Numbered from the stretch's first letter, positions 12,089 through 21,689 are shown. The stretch is DNA of 64,000 nt from Geodermatophilus normandii (GCF_003182485.1 NZ_QGTX01000001.1:2314001-2378000); one strand, 5' to 3'. Notes: generated by a model not told the origin, from the sequence alone. Numbers and translations: made by a program.

Positions 12089-12218
12089 CCCGCTCCCGGA
12101 CCTCCGCGTCGCCCACTGTTCCCGCGACCGTCACCGGATCCGGCCCTCCGGACGGTCCGGTTCTGTCACCATCCGCGCAGAGCCCGTCGGCCATCTGGCC
12201 CGCTCCCCTGGAGGACCC

Positions 12219-13370
12219 GTGCGATCCACCCCCACCCTGAGGACCGCGACCGTGCTGGCGGCCGCGACCCTCGCGCTGACCGCCTGTGGCGGCGGCAGTG
12301 ACGACAGCGGCTCGGGAGGGGGCGGCGGCTCCGACGCGGCCAGTGCCCGCTCCGCCGAGGACCTCGGCGGCATGGACGCCCTCGTCGAGGCCGCGCAGGC
12401 CGAGGGGGAGCTCAACGTCATCGCGCTGCCGCCGGACTGGGCCAACTACGGCGAGATCATCTCCACCTTCGAGGAGGAGTACGGGATCACCGTCAACAGC
12501 GCCTCGCCCGACGGCTCCAGCCAGGACGAGCTCAACGCCGTCGAGAGCCAGCGCGGCCAGGACCGCGCGCCGGACGTCCTCGACCTGGGCACCGCCTTCG
12601 CCCGCCAGGCGCAGGCCCAGGACTTCCTCGCCCCGTACAAGGTGGAGACCTGGGACGAGATCCCCGAGGGCCAGAAGGACCCCGACGGCCACTGGTACAA
12701 CGACTACGGCGGCTACATCTCCATCGGCTGCAACGCCACGGTGATCGCCGAGTGCCCGACCAGCTTCGCCGACCTGCTCGACCCGCAGTACGCCGGCCAG
12801 GTCGCGCTCAACGGCAACCCGACGCAGGCCGCGGCCGCCTTCTCCGGCGTCTGGGCCGCCTCGCTGGCCAACGGCGGCAGCCTCGACGACATCGGCCCGG
12901 GCATCGACTTCTTCGCCCAGGTGAAGGAGGTCGGGAACTTCAACCCGGTCGAGATCACCCCGGCGACGATCCAGAGCGGTGAGACGCCGCTGGCCATCGA
13001 CTGGGACTACCTCAACGCCGGGCTGACCCCCACGCTGGCCGAGCAGGGCGTCGACTGGCAGGTCAACGTCCCCTCCGACGGCCTGTTCGGCGGCTACTAC
13101 AGCCAGGCGATCAGCGCCTACGCCCCGCACCCGGCCGCCGCGCGGCTGTGGCAGGAGTTCCTCTACAGCGACCGCGGCCAGAACCTGTACCTCGCCGGCG
13201 GCGCCCGCCCGGTCCGGCTGCCCGCGATGCAGGAGGCCGGGACCGCCGACCCCGACGCGCTGGCCGCCCTGCCGCCGGTCGAGGGCACCGCGGACTTCCC
13301 GACCCAGGAGCAGGAGACCGCCGCCCAGCAGGTGGTCGCCACCCGGTGGAACCAGGAGATCTCCGGCTGA
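12219..13370 (+). CDS. ABC transporter substrate-binding lipoprotein
   Basis: 383-aa exported binding protein. A short basic N-terminus and hydrophobic stretch lead to lipobox LALTAC with Cys23, then a Gly/Ser linker, so it should be lipid-anchored outside the membrane. The mature part (EGELNVIALPPDWANYGEIISTF, LNAVESQRGQDRAPDVLDLG, SFADLLDPQYAGQVALNGNP) is of the iron/polyamine/phosphonate-type fold shared by Fe(III), putrescine, thiamine and 2-aminoethylphosphonate binders. The ligand cannot be told by eye. GTG 12219 is preceded by TGGAGGA. It is first in a four-gene importer cluster (binding protein, two permeases, ATPase). Confidence 0.88.
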   Translation: MRSTPTLRTATVLAAATLALTACGGGSDDSGSGGGGGSDAASARSAEDLGGMDALVEAAQAEGELNVIALPPDWANYGEIISTFEEEYGITVNSASPDGSSQDELNAVESQRGQDRAPDVLDLGTAFARQAQAQDFLAPYKVETWDEIPEGQKDPDGHWYNDYGGYISIGCNATVIAECPTSFADLLDPQYAGQVALNGNPTQAAAAFSGVWAASLANGGSLDDIGPGIDFFAQVKEVGNFNPVEITPATIQSGETPLAIDWDYLNAGLTPTLAEQGVDWQVNVPSDGLFGGYYSQAISAYAPHPAAARLWQEFLYSDRGQNLYLAGGARPVRLPAMQEAGTADPDALAALPPVEGTADFPTQEQETAAQQVVATRWNQEISG

Positions 13371-13458
13371 GCACCGCATCCGCAGCCGCCGCGCCGGCGT
13401 CCCGGGGGGACGCCGGCGCGGCGGTCTGCTGCACTCGCTGGGCCCGGTCCTGGGGATC

Positions 13459-14280
13459 GTGCCCTTCCTGCTCTACGTCGCGGTGTTCCTGCTCCTCCCG
13501 GTCGGCGTGCTGGCCGTGGAGGCCTTCCGCGCCGTCGACCCGGTCACCTTCGAGGAGAGCTGGTCGACGGCGAACATCGGCACCGTGACCGGCGGCGCCT
13601 ACGCCCGGTCCTACGTCGGCAGCCTCCAGCTGTCGGCCATCACCGCCGTGCTGGGCGCGGTCCTCGGCCTGGCCCTCGCCTTCGCCGTCGTGAACACCCG
13701 CCGCGGCCGCCTGCTGCGCCGCCTGGTGCTCACCGCGTCCGGCGTGCTCGCCAACTTCGGCGGCGTCCCGCTGGCCTTCGCCTTCCTCGCCACCATCGGC
13801 AACGCCGGGGTCGTCACCGCGGTGCTCACCGGCCCGCTGGGCCTCGACGGCTTCCGGCTGGCCTCCATGGCCGGCCTGGCGCTGGTCTACCTGTACTTCC
13901 TGGTCCCGCTGATGGTCCTGACGATCATCCCGGCCGTGGAGGCGCTGCGACCGCAGTGGCGGGAGGCCTCCGACGTGCTGGGCGCCAGCGGCTGGCAGTA
14001 CTGGCGGCACGTGGGCGGCCCGGTGCTGGCTCCGCCCGTGCTGGGCGCCACGATGCTGCTGTTCGCCTCGGCGTTCGCCGCCTACGCCACGGCGCGGGCG
14101 CTGGTGGGCAGCAGCCTCCCGCTCGTGACCCTGCAGATCGCCGACTCGCTGTCGAGCAACGTGATCGTCGGCGCGGAGAACCTCGGCAAGGCGCTGGCGC
14201 TCGGGATGGTCGTCCTCGTCGGCCTGGTGATGGTCTTCTACACCTGGGTCCAGCGGCGGACGTCGCGGTGGCTGTCGTGA
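13459..14280 (+). CDS. ABC transporter permease (first)
   Basis: 273-aa integral membrane protein with about six transmembrane segments and a BPD-type permease loop (EASDVLGASGWQYWRHVGGPVL, the EAA motif contacting the ATPase). The start is uncertain: GTG 13459 lies at the beginning of the first membrane helix and is the only ATG/GTG/TTG in frame, but the frame is open upstream and a CTG at 13426-13431 after GGGGGGA (13404-13410) would add a more usual N-terminal tail. The end overlaps the next permease by 4 nt (GTGA). It probably pairs with that permease as the translocation channel. Confidence 0.85.
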   Translation: MPFLLYVAVFLLLPVGVLAVEAFRAVDPVTFEESWSTANIGTVTGGAYARSYVGSLQLSAITAVLGAVLGLALAFAVVNTRRGRLLRRLVLTASGVLANFGGVPLAFAFLATIGNAGVVTAVLTGPLGLDGFRLASMAGLALVYLYFLVPLMVLTIIPAVEALRPQWREASDVLGASGWQYWRHVGGPVLAPPVLGATMLLFASAFAAYATARALVGSSLPLVTLQIADSLSSNVIVGAENLGKALALGMVVLVGLVMVFYTWVQRRTSRWLS

Positions 14281-15170
14281 GCGCCACCACGACCGGGCTG
14301 TCCACCGCGGCGGTGGCGGGCGCCGGCGGGGTCCAGCCGGAGACGCGGGCCCGTCCGGCCCGCCGGGCCCGCGGCTGGTGGCGCTGGGCGGTCTTCGCCG
14401 TCCTCGGCCTGTACTTCCTCGTGCCGCTGGCCGCGTCGGTCTGGTTCACCGTCCGCAGCCGCGACGGCGTCACCGCCGACGCCTACGCGAGCATCCCGTC
14501 GGCGGAGGGGTTCGCCGAGAACTTCGGCCGCTCGCTGGCCCTCGGTGCGCTCACCGTGGTGATCGCGCTGCTGCTGACGGTGCCCACCGTGGTGCTCGTG
14601 GAGCTGCGGCTGCCGCGGCTGCGGCCGCTGGTGGAGCTGCTCACCCTCGTCCCGCTGCTGCTGCCGCCGATCGCGCTGGTCGTCGGCGTGCGCAGCGTGC
14701 TGGCGTGGGCGCCGGAGCACTTCTTCGGGACGCCGCTGGCCGAGGCCTTCTTCGCCCTCCAGGAGCCGGCGCTGCCGTGGATCCTGGTGCTCGTCTACGT
14801 CGTCCTCGCGCTGCCGTTCGTCTACCGCGCGCTGGACGCCGGCGTGCGGGGCGCGCAGCTGCGCACGCTCACCGAGGCCGCGCGGGTGCTCGGCGCCTCG
14901 TGGCCGCGGGTGATGCTCTCGGTGGTGCTGCCGGTGCTGCGGACGTCGGTGCTCAACGCCGCCTTCCTGACCCTCGCCCTGGTGCTGGGGGAGTTCACCG
15001 TGGCCAACATCCTCGGCTTCGAGACCTTCCCCACCTGGATCGTGCGCATCGCCGGCTCGCAGCCGCGGCTGTCGGTCGCCGTCTCCGTGCTCTCCCTGCT
15101 CCTGACCTGGGCGCTGCTGCTGCTCATCTCCGCGCTGGACCGCCGGCGCCGCGAGGAGGACCCCGCATGA
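14277..15170 (+). CDS. ABC transporter permease (second)
   Basis: 297-aa integral membrane protein. A basic N-terminus ([13 protein letters not shown]) precedes about six membrane segments, and the ATPase-coupling EAA loop is TEAARVLGASWPRVMLSVVLPVL. GTG 14277 overlaps the preceding stop by 4 nt; a second in-frame GTG lies six nt upstream. The stop overlaps the ATPase start, so the importer genes are translationally coupled. The two permeases are similar in plan but clearly different in sequence, as in spermidine/putrescine-type systems. Confidence 0.88.
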   Translation: MSATTTGLSTAAVAGAGGVQPETRARPARRARGWWRWAVFAVLGLYFLVPLAASVWFTVRSRDGVTADAYASIPSAEGFAENFGRSLALGALTVVIALLLTVPTVVLVELRLPRLRPLVELLTLVPLLLPPIALVVGVRSVLAWAPEHFFGTPLAEAFFALQEPALPWILVLVYVVLALPFVYRALDAGVRGAQLRTLTEAARVLGASWPRVMLSVVLPVLRTSVLNAAFLTLALVLGEFTVANILGFETFPTWIVRIAGSQPRLSVAVSVLSLLLTWALLLLISALDRRRREEDPA

Positions 15171-16315
15171 CCGCCGCTCCCGAGCCCGGGACCGTCACCG
15201 CCGAGGTGCCCGGCCGGGCGCCGTCCCGCGGCGCCGCGCCCGCCGACCTGCGCGAGCAGGCGCCGGTCGGCGTCCGGCTCGAGGGGCTCACCCGCCGCTA
15301 CGGCGGGGTGCTCGCCCTCGACGGCCTCGACCTCGACGTCGCCGGCGGCGAGTTCCTCGCCCTGCTCGGGCCGTCGGGCTGCGGCAAGACGACGGCGCTG
15401 CGCGCGATCGCCGGCTTCGAGGTCCCCGACGCCGGCCGGGTGTGGTTCGACCGCCGCGACGTCACGTCGCTGCCGCCGAGCAAGCGCGACGTCGGGATGG
15501 TGTTCCAGGCCTACAGCCTCTTCCCGAACATGACCGTCGCCGAGAACGTCGCCTTCGGGCTGCGGGTGCGCCGCCGGGACAAGGCCGAGCGCGCCGGGCG
15601 GGCCGCCGAGCTGCTGGAGCTCGTCGGGCTCGCCGACCGCGGCCAGCGCTATCCGCACCAGCTCTCCGGCGGTCAGCAGCAGCGGGTCGCGCTGGCCCGC
15701 GCCCTGGCCGTGGCGCCGCAGGTGCTGCTGCTCGACGAGCCGCTGTCGGCGCTGGACGCGCAGGTGCGGGTCCAGTTGCGCGACGAGATCCGCCGCATCC
15801 AGCTCGAGCTCGGCATCACCACGGTGTTCGTCACGCACGACCAGGCCGAGGCGCTGTCGGTGGCCGACCGGGTCGGCGTCATGCGGGCCGGCCAGCTGGA
15901 GCAGGTGGCCTCGCCCGACGACCTCTACGAGCGCCCGGCGACGGCGTTCGTGGCCGGCTTCGTCGGCACGATGAACCGCATCCCCGCCGTCCTCGGCGAC
16001 GGCGACGTGGAGTTCCTCGGCGTCCGCCGGGAGGTGGTCGGTGCCGTCCCGGCGGCCGGGCCGGCGTTCGCGCTGGTGCGGCCGGAGGCGCTGGAGGTCG
16101 AGGCCGACCCGCGCGGTCCGGGCCGGGTGGTGACGCGCACGTTCTCCGGTGCCGTCACGCGGCTGACCGTGGCGCTGCCCGACGGCGTCGAGGTGCAGGC
16201 CGACGTCCCCAGCGCCGGCAGCCAGGGCCTCACGCCCGGGACGCCGGTCTCCGTCACCCCCGCCGAGCGCCCCGCCCTGGTCGAGCCGGTCGAGCCGGCC
16301 GACCTCACGCCGTGA
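15167..16315 (+). CDS. ABC transporter ATP-binding protein (PotA-like)
   Basis: 382-aa ATPase energising the adjacent importer. It has Walker A LLGPSGCGKTTAL, Q-loop in MVFQAYSLFPNMTV, signature QLSGGQQQRVALARAL, Walker B LLLDEPLSALD and H-loop FVTHDQAEAL. A C-terminal regulatory region of about 110 residues is of the TOBE type found in PotA/MalK/FbpC proteins. A low-complexity N-terminal extension of about 35 residues precedes the ATPase. ATG 15167 overlaps the permease stop (ATGA). The 3' end overlaps the converging kinase/propeller gene by 11 nt. Confidence 0.9.
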   Translation: MTAAPEPGTVTAEVPGRAPSRGAAPADLREQAPVGVRLEGLTRRYGGVLALDGLDLDVAGGEFLALLGPSGCGKTTALRAIAGFEVPDAGRVWFDRRDVTSLPPSKRDVGMVFQAYSLFPNMTVAENVAFGLRVRRRDKAERAGRAAELLELVGLADRGQRYPHQLSGGQQQRVALARALAVAPQVLLLDEPLSALDAQVRVQLRDEIRRIQLELGITTVFVTHDQAEALSVADRVGVMRAGQLEQVASPDDLYERPATAFVAGFVGTMNRIPAVLGDGDVEFLGVRREVVGAVPAAGPAFALVRPEALEVEADPRGPGRVVTRTFSGAVTRLTVALPDGVEVQADVPSAGSQGLTPGTPVSVTPAERPALVEPVEPADLTP

Positions 16316-17339
16316 GCTGGTAGACGACCACGGTGGCGTCGTCCCGGTTGGTCACGTAGGCCCGTTCCCCGTCCGCCGACACCGCCACGCTCGTCGGCGC
16401 GTTGCCCGGCGTCGGGTTGGCGGTCACGTCCAGGGTCGCGGCGTCCACCACCGACATCGTGTTCGCGTCGACGTCGGTCGTGTAGAGGTGCCGGCCGTCC
16501 GGCGCCCAGGCGACGTCCTGCGGACTGAGGCCCACGCGGCCGGTGTCGACGACGGCGTCGGTCGCGGTGTCGAGCAGGCGGATCTCGCTGCTGCCGAAGG
16601 AGACGACGGCGACCCGGCTGCCGTCCGGCGAGATCGCGACGCTGTGCGGGGCGACCCCCGCGGCGACCTCCGCCAGGACCCGGCCGCCGTCACCCAGGTC
16701 GAGCACGGAGAGCACGCCGGACTCGTGGTTGGCGGTGTAGCCGCGCCGGCCGTCGGCGGAGACCGCGATCCAGTGCGGGTTCTCCCGCACCGGGTAGGAG
16801 CCGACCTGCTCACCGCTGGTCGTGTCGACGACCTCCACGCGCGCCTCGTTGTGCAGCGGGACGTACAGGCGGGTGCCGTCGGGGGAGACCTCCGGGGCGT
16901 AGGGACGCAGTCCCACCTCGACCGTCTGCAGCACCTTGCTGGTCGCCGTGTCGACGAAGGCGACGTGGTGCACGGTGTTGGCCTCGTCGTACACGGTGAC
17001 GTAGGCCCGGCTGCCATCGGGGGAGAAGGTCACGAACTGCGGAGGCCCCGCCTCGATCGGGATCCGGGCGCTGACGCTCAGGGAGTTAAGGTCCAGCACG
17101 CTGACGACGCCCTCGGCCCGGTGCGCGATGTAGGCGTAGCGGTCGTTGGGGGCGATCGCCAGGTACCCCGGCGTCGGCGGGACGGGGATCGGGTCCCCCA
17201 GTTGCGTCGGCACCGCGAGGCTGGCCGGCGGTGGGGCGCTCGACGAGGGCGGCGCCGCGGTCCCCTCGGGTGGGAGGGTGCCGGCCGGGGAGCCGGGGGC
17301 GTGCCGGCGGCGTCCGCCCCTCCGTCCTCGCGGGGCCAC
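16305..17339 (-). CDS. YVTN beta-propeller part of the broken receptor kinase
   Basis: 344-aa open frame whose first 40 residues merge with the Pro/Ser-rich stalk of the upstream fragment. The rest is a repeated unit of about 42 residues: PNDRYAYIAHRAEGVVSVLD, SPDGSRAYVTVYDEANTVHH, SADGRRGYTANHESGVLSVLD, SPDGSRVAVVSFGSSEIRLLD and so on, ending in ADGERAYVTNRDDATVVVYQL. This is a YVTN/Lactonase-type propeller, expected outside the cell as a ligand- or wall-sensing domain. The GTG at 17339 is probably not a natural start: it lies inside the membrane-helix coding region of the full-length gene. Confidence 0.75.
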   Translation of the reverse strand: MAPRGRRGGRRRHAPGSPAGTLPPEGTAAPPSSSAPPPASLAVPTQLGDPIPVPPTPGYLAIAPNDRYAYIAHRAEGVVSVLDLNSLSVSARIPIEAGPPQFVTFSPDGSRAYVTVYDEANTVHHVAFVDTATSKVLQTVEVGLRPYAPEVSPDGTRLYVPLHNEARVEVVDTTSGEQVGSYPVRENPHWIAVSADGRRGYTANHESGVLSVLDLGDGGRVLAEVAAGVAPHSVAISPDGSRVAVVSFGSSEIRLLDTATDAVVDTGRVGLSPQDVAWAPDGRHLYTTDVDANTMSVVDAATLDVTANPTPGNAPTSVAVSADGERAYVTNRDDATVVVYQLTA

Positions 17340-17679
17340 AGGAAGGCCCCGAGCCCGGCGGCGACCAGGACGAGCACGAGCGCGCTGACCAGCGCGACCC
17401 GCCGGCGCCGGGAGCGCGGGGCGGGTCCCGGGACGTCGGCCGGAGCCCCGGGCAGCTGTTGCGCGGAGCTGTGCGCGCCGTCGCCGGAGCGCACTCCGAG
17501 CACGGTCGGCGGGGCGGCCGGCGTCCTCGCCGGTTCGGTGTCCCGGGGCCGCGACGTCGTCCCGGGCGCGGGCGGCGCGGCCGGTGCGCCGCCCGGCTCC
17601 AGGGCCGCGCGGGCGGCGTCGATCAGTGCGCGCGGCGTGGAGTAGCGGTCCTCGGGACGCTTGGCCATGCCCCGGGCGA

Positions 17680-18408
17680 TCACCTCGTCCAGAGCCGGGG
17701 GCACGCCCCGACCAGCTCGCTGGGCCGGGGCGGGTCCACGTAGAGGTGGGCGTAGAGCAGTGCCGGCAGGTCCTCGCCGCGGAACGGGCGGCGTCCGGTC
17801 AGGCACTGGGCCAGGACGCAGGCCAGCGAGTAGACGTCCACCCGCCCGTCGATCGGCTGGTCGGTGAAGCGCTCGGGCGCCATGTAGTCCAGCGTCCCGA
17901 CCGTCGCGCCGGTGATCGTCAGCGACGTCCGGGTGCTGCCGATCGACCGGGCGATGCCGAAGTCGACCACGTAGACGAAGTCGGTCGGCGTCACCAGGAT
18001 GTTGCTCGGCTTGACGTCGCGGTGCACCAGGGCGTCGGCGTGCGCCGCCTCCAGGGCGTCGGCGACCTGGGACAGCAGCGCCACCGTCCGGTGGGGCGGC
18101 AGCGGTCCCTCGCCCAGCAGGTCGCCGAGGTCGCGGCCGTCGACCAGCCGCATGTCGATGAACAGGCGGCCGTCGATCTCGCCGTAGTCGTGGATCGGGA
18201 TGACGTGCGGCTCGCGCAGCCGCGCGGCGACGTGCGACTCGCGCCGGAAGCGGCTGGCGAACTCGGGGTCCCCGTTGAGGTTCTCCGGCAGGAGCTTCAG
18301 GGCGACCAGGCGCTCCCGGCGGGTGTCCCGGGCGCGCCAGACCTCGCCCATCCCACCGACGCCGAGCACCTCCTCGAGGAGGTAGGGGCCGAACTGTCGC
18401 GGACACAT
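17680..18408 (-). CDS. Ser/Thr kinase catalytic part of the broken receptor kinase
   Basis: 242-aa open frame with most of a PknB-type kinase domain: glycine-rich loop [17 protein letters not shown]-lysine in [11 protein letters not shown], catalytic loop [21 protein letters not shown], activation-segment end [12 protein letters not shown] and [18 protein letters not shown]. The last residues (CPRLWTR) are out of frame relative to kinases, marking the first frameshift. ATG 18408 is preceded by GAGGAG at a good distance. A minus-strand TACCGT at 18479-18474 could be its -10. Confidence 0.75.
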   Translation of the reverse strand: MCPRQFGPYLLEEVLGVGGMGEVWRARDTRRERLVALKLLPENLNGDPEFASRFRRESHVAARLREPHVIPIHDYGEIDGRLFIDMRLVDGRDLGDLLGEGPLPPHRTVALLSQVADALEAAHADALVHRDVKPSNILVTPTDFVYVVDFGIARSIGSTRTSLTITGATVGTLDYMAPERFTDQPIDGRVDVYSLACVLAQCLTGRRPFRGEDLPALLYAHLYVDPPRPSELVGACPRLWTR

Positions 18409-18473
18409 GGCGGCTCCTCGGCCGGCCGGGCGGTGGAGGGCGAGCCGGCCGGAAAGACGCGGGTGGCGCGGGG

Positions 18474-18479
18474 ACGGTA
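18474..18479 (-). promoter_or_regulatory. Possible -10 of the kinase gene
   Basis: Minus-strand TACCGT (18479-18474) would start a transcript with a leader of about 60 nt carrying the GAGGAG ribosome site. The rest of the 18409-18619 divergent region shows nothing else clear. Confidence 0.35.
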
Positions 18480-18619
18480 AGCAGCGCGGTGTCCGCCTGG
18501 CCCGGCCGTCGGTCGCGCGCGTCCCCGGCCGCGGGCCCCGCCGCCGCGCCCCCTCGCAGTGCAGTCCCCCCGCGACACTGCGTGCGTGCCCGGCCCGGGT
18601 GGTGGACGAGGATGGCCGG

Positions 18620-19738
18620 GTGAGCGAGCCCCCGGCCCCCGACGGGGTCACCGACGTCGACCGGTCCGACCGCACCGGGCGGGCGTGGCTGGAGCGCGCC
18701 ATCGCCGCCGTCGAGGCCGACGCGGTGCGCAGCGCCGACACGCACCTGCTGGTGTACCCGCTGCCACCCGAGTGGGGCGTCGACCTCTACCTCAAGGACG
18801 AGTCGACGCACCCGACCGGCAGCCTCAAGCACCGGCTGGCCCGCTCGCTGTTCCTGCACGCCCTGTGCTCGGGCTGGATCGCCGAGGGCAGCACCGTCGT
18901 CGAGGCCTCCAGCGGGTCGACGGCGATCAGCGAGGCCTACTTCGCCCGGATGCTCGGCCTGCCCTTCGTCGCGGTCATGCCCGCCTCGACCAGCCCCGAG
19001 AAGGTGGCGCTCATCGAGCGCCACGGCGGACGCTGCCACTTCGTGGAGAAGGCGCCGGAGATGTACGACGAGGCGCGCCGGCTGGCCGCCGAGACGGGCG
19101 GGCACTACCTCGACCAGTTCACCCACGCCGAGCGGGCCACCGACTGGCGCGGCAACAACACCATCGCCGAGTCGGTGTTCGAGCAGATGGCCCTCGAGCG
19201 CCACCCGGTGCCCGAGTGGGTCGTCGTCGGCGCGGGCACCGGCGGCACGAGCGCGACCTTCGGCCGCTACCTGCGCTTCCGGCGGCACCCCACCCGGCTG
19301 GCCGTCGTCGACCCGGAGAACTCCGCGTTCTTCCCCGGCTGGGTCGAGGACGAGCCGGCGTGGACCACCGGCCTGCCGTCGCGGATCGAGGGGATCGGCC
19401 GGCCGCGGGTGGAGCCGTCGTTCCTGCCGTCGGTGGTCGACCGGATGATCCGCGTGCCCGACGCCGCCTCGCTGGCGGCGGTGCGGCACCTGGAGCGGAC
19501 GACGGGGCGGCGGGCCGGCGGCTCGACCGGCACGAACCTCTGGGGCGCGTTCAAGCTCGTCGCCGAGATGGTCGCGGCCGGGCGCCGCGGCAGCGTCGTC
19601 ACCCTGCTCTGCGACGGCGGCGAGCGGTACGCGCACACCTACCACTCCGACGCGTGGGTGGCCCGGTGCGGCCTGGACCTGGAGCCGTGCACCGCCGTCC
19701 TGGAGGAGTTCGCCGCCACCGGCCGCTGGACGGCGTGA
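18620..19738 (+). CDS. PLP-dependent cysteine synthase-family protein, Cds1-like
   Basis: 372-aa fold-type II PLP enzyme. The PLP lysine is in [12 protein letters not shown], the substrate loop is [19 protein letters not shown], and the phosphate loop is [17 protein letters not shown]. Overall it resembles the mycobacterial Rv3684/Cds1 group, reported as L-cysteine desulfhydrases giving sulfide, pyruvate and ammonia, rather than CysK/CysM, which have shorter C-termini. The C-terminal [10 protein letters not shown] and [18 protein letters not shown] are typical of that group. GTG 18620 has GAGGA 7 nt upstream. It diverges from the receptor kinase. Cysteine desulfhydrase activity is inferred from family memory only. 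Confidence 0.8.
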   Translation: MSEPPAPDGVTDVDRSDRTGRAWLERAIAAVEADAVRSADTHLLVYPLPPEWGVDLYLKDESTHPTGSLKHRLARSLFLHALCSGWIAEGSTVVEASSGSTAISEAYFARMLGLPFVAVMPASTSPEKVALIERHGGRCHFVEKAPEMYDEARRLAAETGGHYLDQFTHAERATDWRGNNTIAESVFEQMALERHPVPEWVVVGAGTGGTSATFGRYLRFRRHPTRLAVVDPENSAFFPGWVEDEPAWTTGLPSRIEGIGRPRVEPSFLPSVVDRMIRVPDAASLAAVRHLERTTGRRAGGSTGTNLWGAFKLVAEMVAAGRRGSVVTLLCDGGERYAHTYHSDAWVARCGLDLEPCTAVLEEFAATGRWTA

Positions 19739-19770
19739 CGGGGCTCACCGGCACCCCGGCTCGGTGCGCC

Positions 19771-19788
19771 GTTACCCCGCAGTAACCT
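19771..19788 (+). promoter_or_regulatory. Probable etfB promoter region
   Basis: GTTAC-N6-GTAAC inverted repeat (19771-19786) overlapping a TAACCT -10-like hexamer (19783-19788), about 67 nt before the etfB start. Its leader carries a GGAGGT ribosome site. Confidence 0.4.
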
Positions 19789-19855
19789 CCACTATCGGAG
19801 CCAGGCGGGCCGCGGCCCGCGTCCCCCATGACCGATCGCGGAGGTAGGTCTGGCG

Positions 19856-20635
19856 ATGAACATCGTCGTTCTGGTCAAGCAGGTCCCCGACTCCGGCACC
19901 CAGCGTTCGCTGGACCCGTCGGACAACACCGTCGCCCGCGCCACCGCGGACAACGTCATCAACGAGATCGACGAGTACGCGATCGAGGAGGCGCTGCAGG
20001 TCAAGGACGCCCAGGGCGGTGAGGTCACCGTCCTGACCGTCGGCCCCGGCAGCGCCACCGACGCCATCCGTAAGGCCCTGTCGATGGGCGCGGACAAGGC
20101 GGTGCACGTCTCCGACGACGCCATCCACGGCTCGTGCGCGATCCAGACCTCGGCGGTCCTCGCCGCGGCGCTGCAGCAGATGCAGTACGACCTCGTGCTC
20201 ATGGGCGCGACGTCGACCGACGGGCAGATGGGCGTGATGCCGGCGCTGCTGTCCGAGCGGCTGGGCATCCCGCAGGTGTCCGGCGCCCGCAAGCTCACGG
20301 TCGCCGACGGCAAGGTGCAGGTCGAGCGGCAGACCGACGGCGGCTACTGGGCCCTGGAGGCCCCGCTGCCGGCGATCGTGTCCACCTGGGACACCATCAA
20401 CGAGCCGCGCTACCCCTCCTTCAAGGGGATCATGGCCGCCAAGAAGAAGCCGGTCGAGAGCAAGTCGCTGGCCGACCTGGGCGTGGACGCCTCGAGCGTC
20501 GGCCTGGCCACCGCCACCAGCCAGGTCGTGGACTTCGCCGGCCGCCCGCCGAAGGGCGAGGGCGTGAAGGTCACCGACGAGGGCAACGGCGCGCAGGAGC
20601 TCGTGGGCTTCCTCGCCAGCCAGAAGCTCGTCTGA
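19856..20635 (+). CDS. etfB: Electron transfer flavoprotein beta subunit
   Basis: 259-aa EtfB/FixA. It forms a heterodimer with EtfA that takes electrons from acyl-CoA and other dehydrogenases. The start MNIVVLVKQVPDSGTQRSLD, NEIDEYAIEEAL, TVGPGSATDAIRKALSMGAD, LMGATSTDGQMG and STWDTINEPRYPSFKGIMAAKKK are classic EtfB segments, including AMP-binding and the recognition-loop region. ATG 19856 follows GGAGGT. etfA starts 38 nt downstream. Gene order matches mycobacterial Rv3029c-Rv3028c. Confidence 0.96.
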   Translation: MNIVVLVKQVPDSGTQRSLDPSDNTVARATADNVINEIDEYAIEEALQVKDAQGGEVTVLTVGPGSATDAIRKALSMGADKAVHVSDDAIHGSCAIQTSAVLAAALQQMQYDLVLMGATSTDGQMGVMPALLSERLGIPQVSGARKLTVADGKVQVERQTDGGYWALEAPLPAIVSTWDTINEPRYPSFKGIMAAKKKPVESKSLADLGVDASSVGLATATSQVVDFAGRPPKGEGVKVTDEGNGAQELVGFLASQKLV

Positions 20636-20673
20636 CCCGGCCGCGATCGAAGCGAAGAGGAGAGGCAACAGTC

Positions 20674-21636
20674 ATGGCAGAGGTCCTGGTCCTCGTCGAG
20701 CTGAACCCGGCCGACGGCACCGTCCGCAAGGGCACCCTCGAGGCGCTCACCGCCGCGCGGGCGCTCGGTGAGGTCTCGGCGGTCGTCGCCGGCGGCCCCG
20801 GTGTCGCCGCCGGCGCCCGCGAGCAGCTGGCCGAGTACGGCGCGGCGAAGGTCTACGTCGCGGAGTCCCCGGAGATCGACGAGTACCTCGTCGCCCCGAA
20901 GGCCGAGGTGCTCGCGCAGCTCGTGCAGCAGGCGTCCCCGGCCGCCGTCGTCATCCCGTCGTCGGCGGAGGGCCGCGAGGTCGCCGCCCGCCTGGCGCTG
21001 AAGACCGGCAGCGGCTTCCTCACCGACGTCAGCGACATCGCCGCCGACGGCACCGCCACCCAGGTGGTCTTCGCCGGCCAGCAGATCGTCCACTCCAGGG
21101 TGACGGCGGGCATCCCGATCTACACGCTGCGCGGCAACTCGATCACCCCCGAGCCGGCCCCGGCCGCGGGCGAGGAGGTCGCGGTGCAGGTCAGCCTGTC
21201 CGACGCCGCGAAGCAGACCCGCGTCGTGGACAAGGTCGTCGAGCAGAAGAGCAACCGGCCCGAGCTGACCGAGGCCTCGATCGTCGTCTCCGGCGGCCGC
21301 GGTGTGGCCAGCGCCGAGAACTTCTCGATCATCGAGGGCCTGGCCGACTCCCTCGGCGCCGCCGTGGGCGCCTCGCGCGCCGCGGTCGACTCCGGCTTCT
21401 ACCCGCACAGCTTCCAGGTCGGGCAGACCGGCAAGACCGTCTCGCCGCAGCTCTACATCGCGGTCGGCATCTCCGGCGCCATCCAGCACCGGGCCGGCAT
21501 GCAGACCAGCAAGACCATCGTGGCCGTCAACAAGGACCCCGAGGCCCCGATCTTCGAGCTGGCCGACTTCGGCGTCGTCGGCGACCTGTTCCAGGTCGTC
21601 CCCGCCGCCACCGAGCAGATCGCCGCCCGCAAGTAG
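20674..21636 (+). CDS. etfA: Electron transfer flavoprotein alpha subunit
   Basis: 320-aa EtfA/FixB, FAD-binding partner of EtfB. The C-terminal FAD domain is intact: [55 protein letters not shown] and [25 protein letters not shown]. The N-terminal EtfB-like half lacks cofactor motifs, as usual. ATG 20674 is preceded by a strong AGAGGAGAGG. A perfect hairpin follows the stop, so etfBA form a two-gene transcription unit. Confidence 0.96.
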   Translation: MAEVLVLVELNPADGTVRKGTLEALTAARALGEVSAVVAGGPGVAAGAREQLAEYGAAKVYVAESPEIDEYLVAPKAEVLAQLVQQASPAAVVIPSSAEGREVAARLALKTGSGFLTDVSDIAADGTATQVVFAGQQIVHSRVTAGIPIYTLRGNSITPEPAPAAGEEVAVQVSLSDAAKQTRVVDKVVEQKSNRPELTEASIVVSGGRGVASAENFSIIEGLADSLGAAVGASRAAVDSGFYPHSFQVGQTGKTVSPQLYIAVGISGAIQHRAGMQTSKTIVAVNKDPEAPIFELADFGVVGDLFQVVPAATEQIAARK

Positions 21637-21650
21637 AGAAGCACCTCGCC

Positions 21651-21689
21651 CGACGGGCGCCGATCCCTCCCCGGGGTCGGCGCCCGTCG
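21651..21689 (+). terminator. Terminator hairpin after etfA
   Basis: Perfect 13-bp stem CGACGGGCGCCGA / TCGGCGCCCGTCG (21651-21663, 21677-21689) starting 15 nt after the etfA stop; no U-tract. Confidence 0.7.

Larger units (their letters stand above)
16305..18408 (-). pseudogene. Receptor Ser/Thr protein kinase with extracellular beta-propeller, split by two frameshifts
   Basis: Read through two single-base losses this is one protein of about 701 residues: kinase domain (1-260), linker, one transmembrane helix (ALVSALVLVLVAAGLGAFLW after an RRRR stop-transfer cluster), Pro-rich stalk, and a seven-bladed-type YVTN propeller. Frame 1 ends early at 17682-17680 just before the kinase C-lobe segment [21 protein letters not shown], which continues in another frame; a second break precedes the propeller. 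Both breaks lie at the same 11-mer on the plus strand, GAGCCGGGGGC (17692-17702 and 17290-17300), and adding one base to each G5 run restores the frame. Sequencing error is the simplest explanation; true decay or programmed slippage are alternatives. The plan resembles mycobacterial PknD-type receptors. Confidence 0.8.

Noticed and set aside
17290..17702. Programmed ribosomal frameshifting in the receptor kinase
   Set aside because: Two such events in one gene, with no known functional reason and both at homopolymer runs, make sequencing error or decay more likely; the idea is kept only as an alternative.
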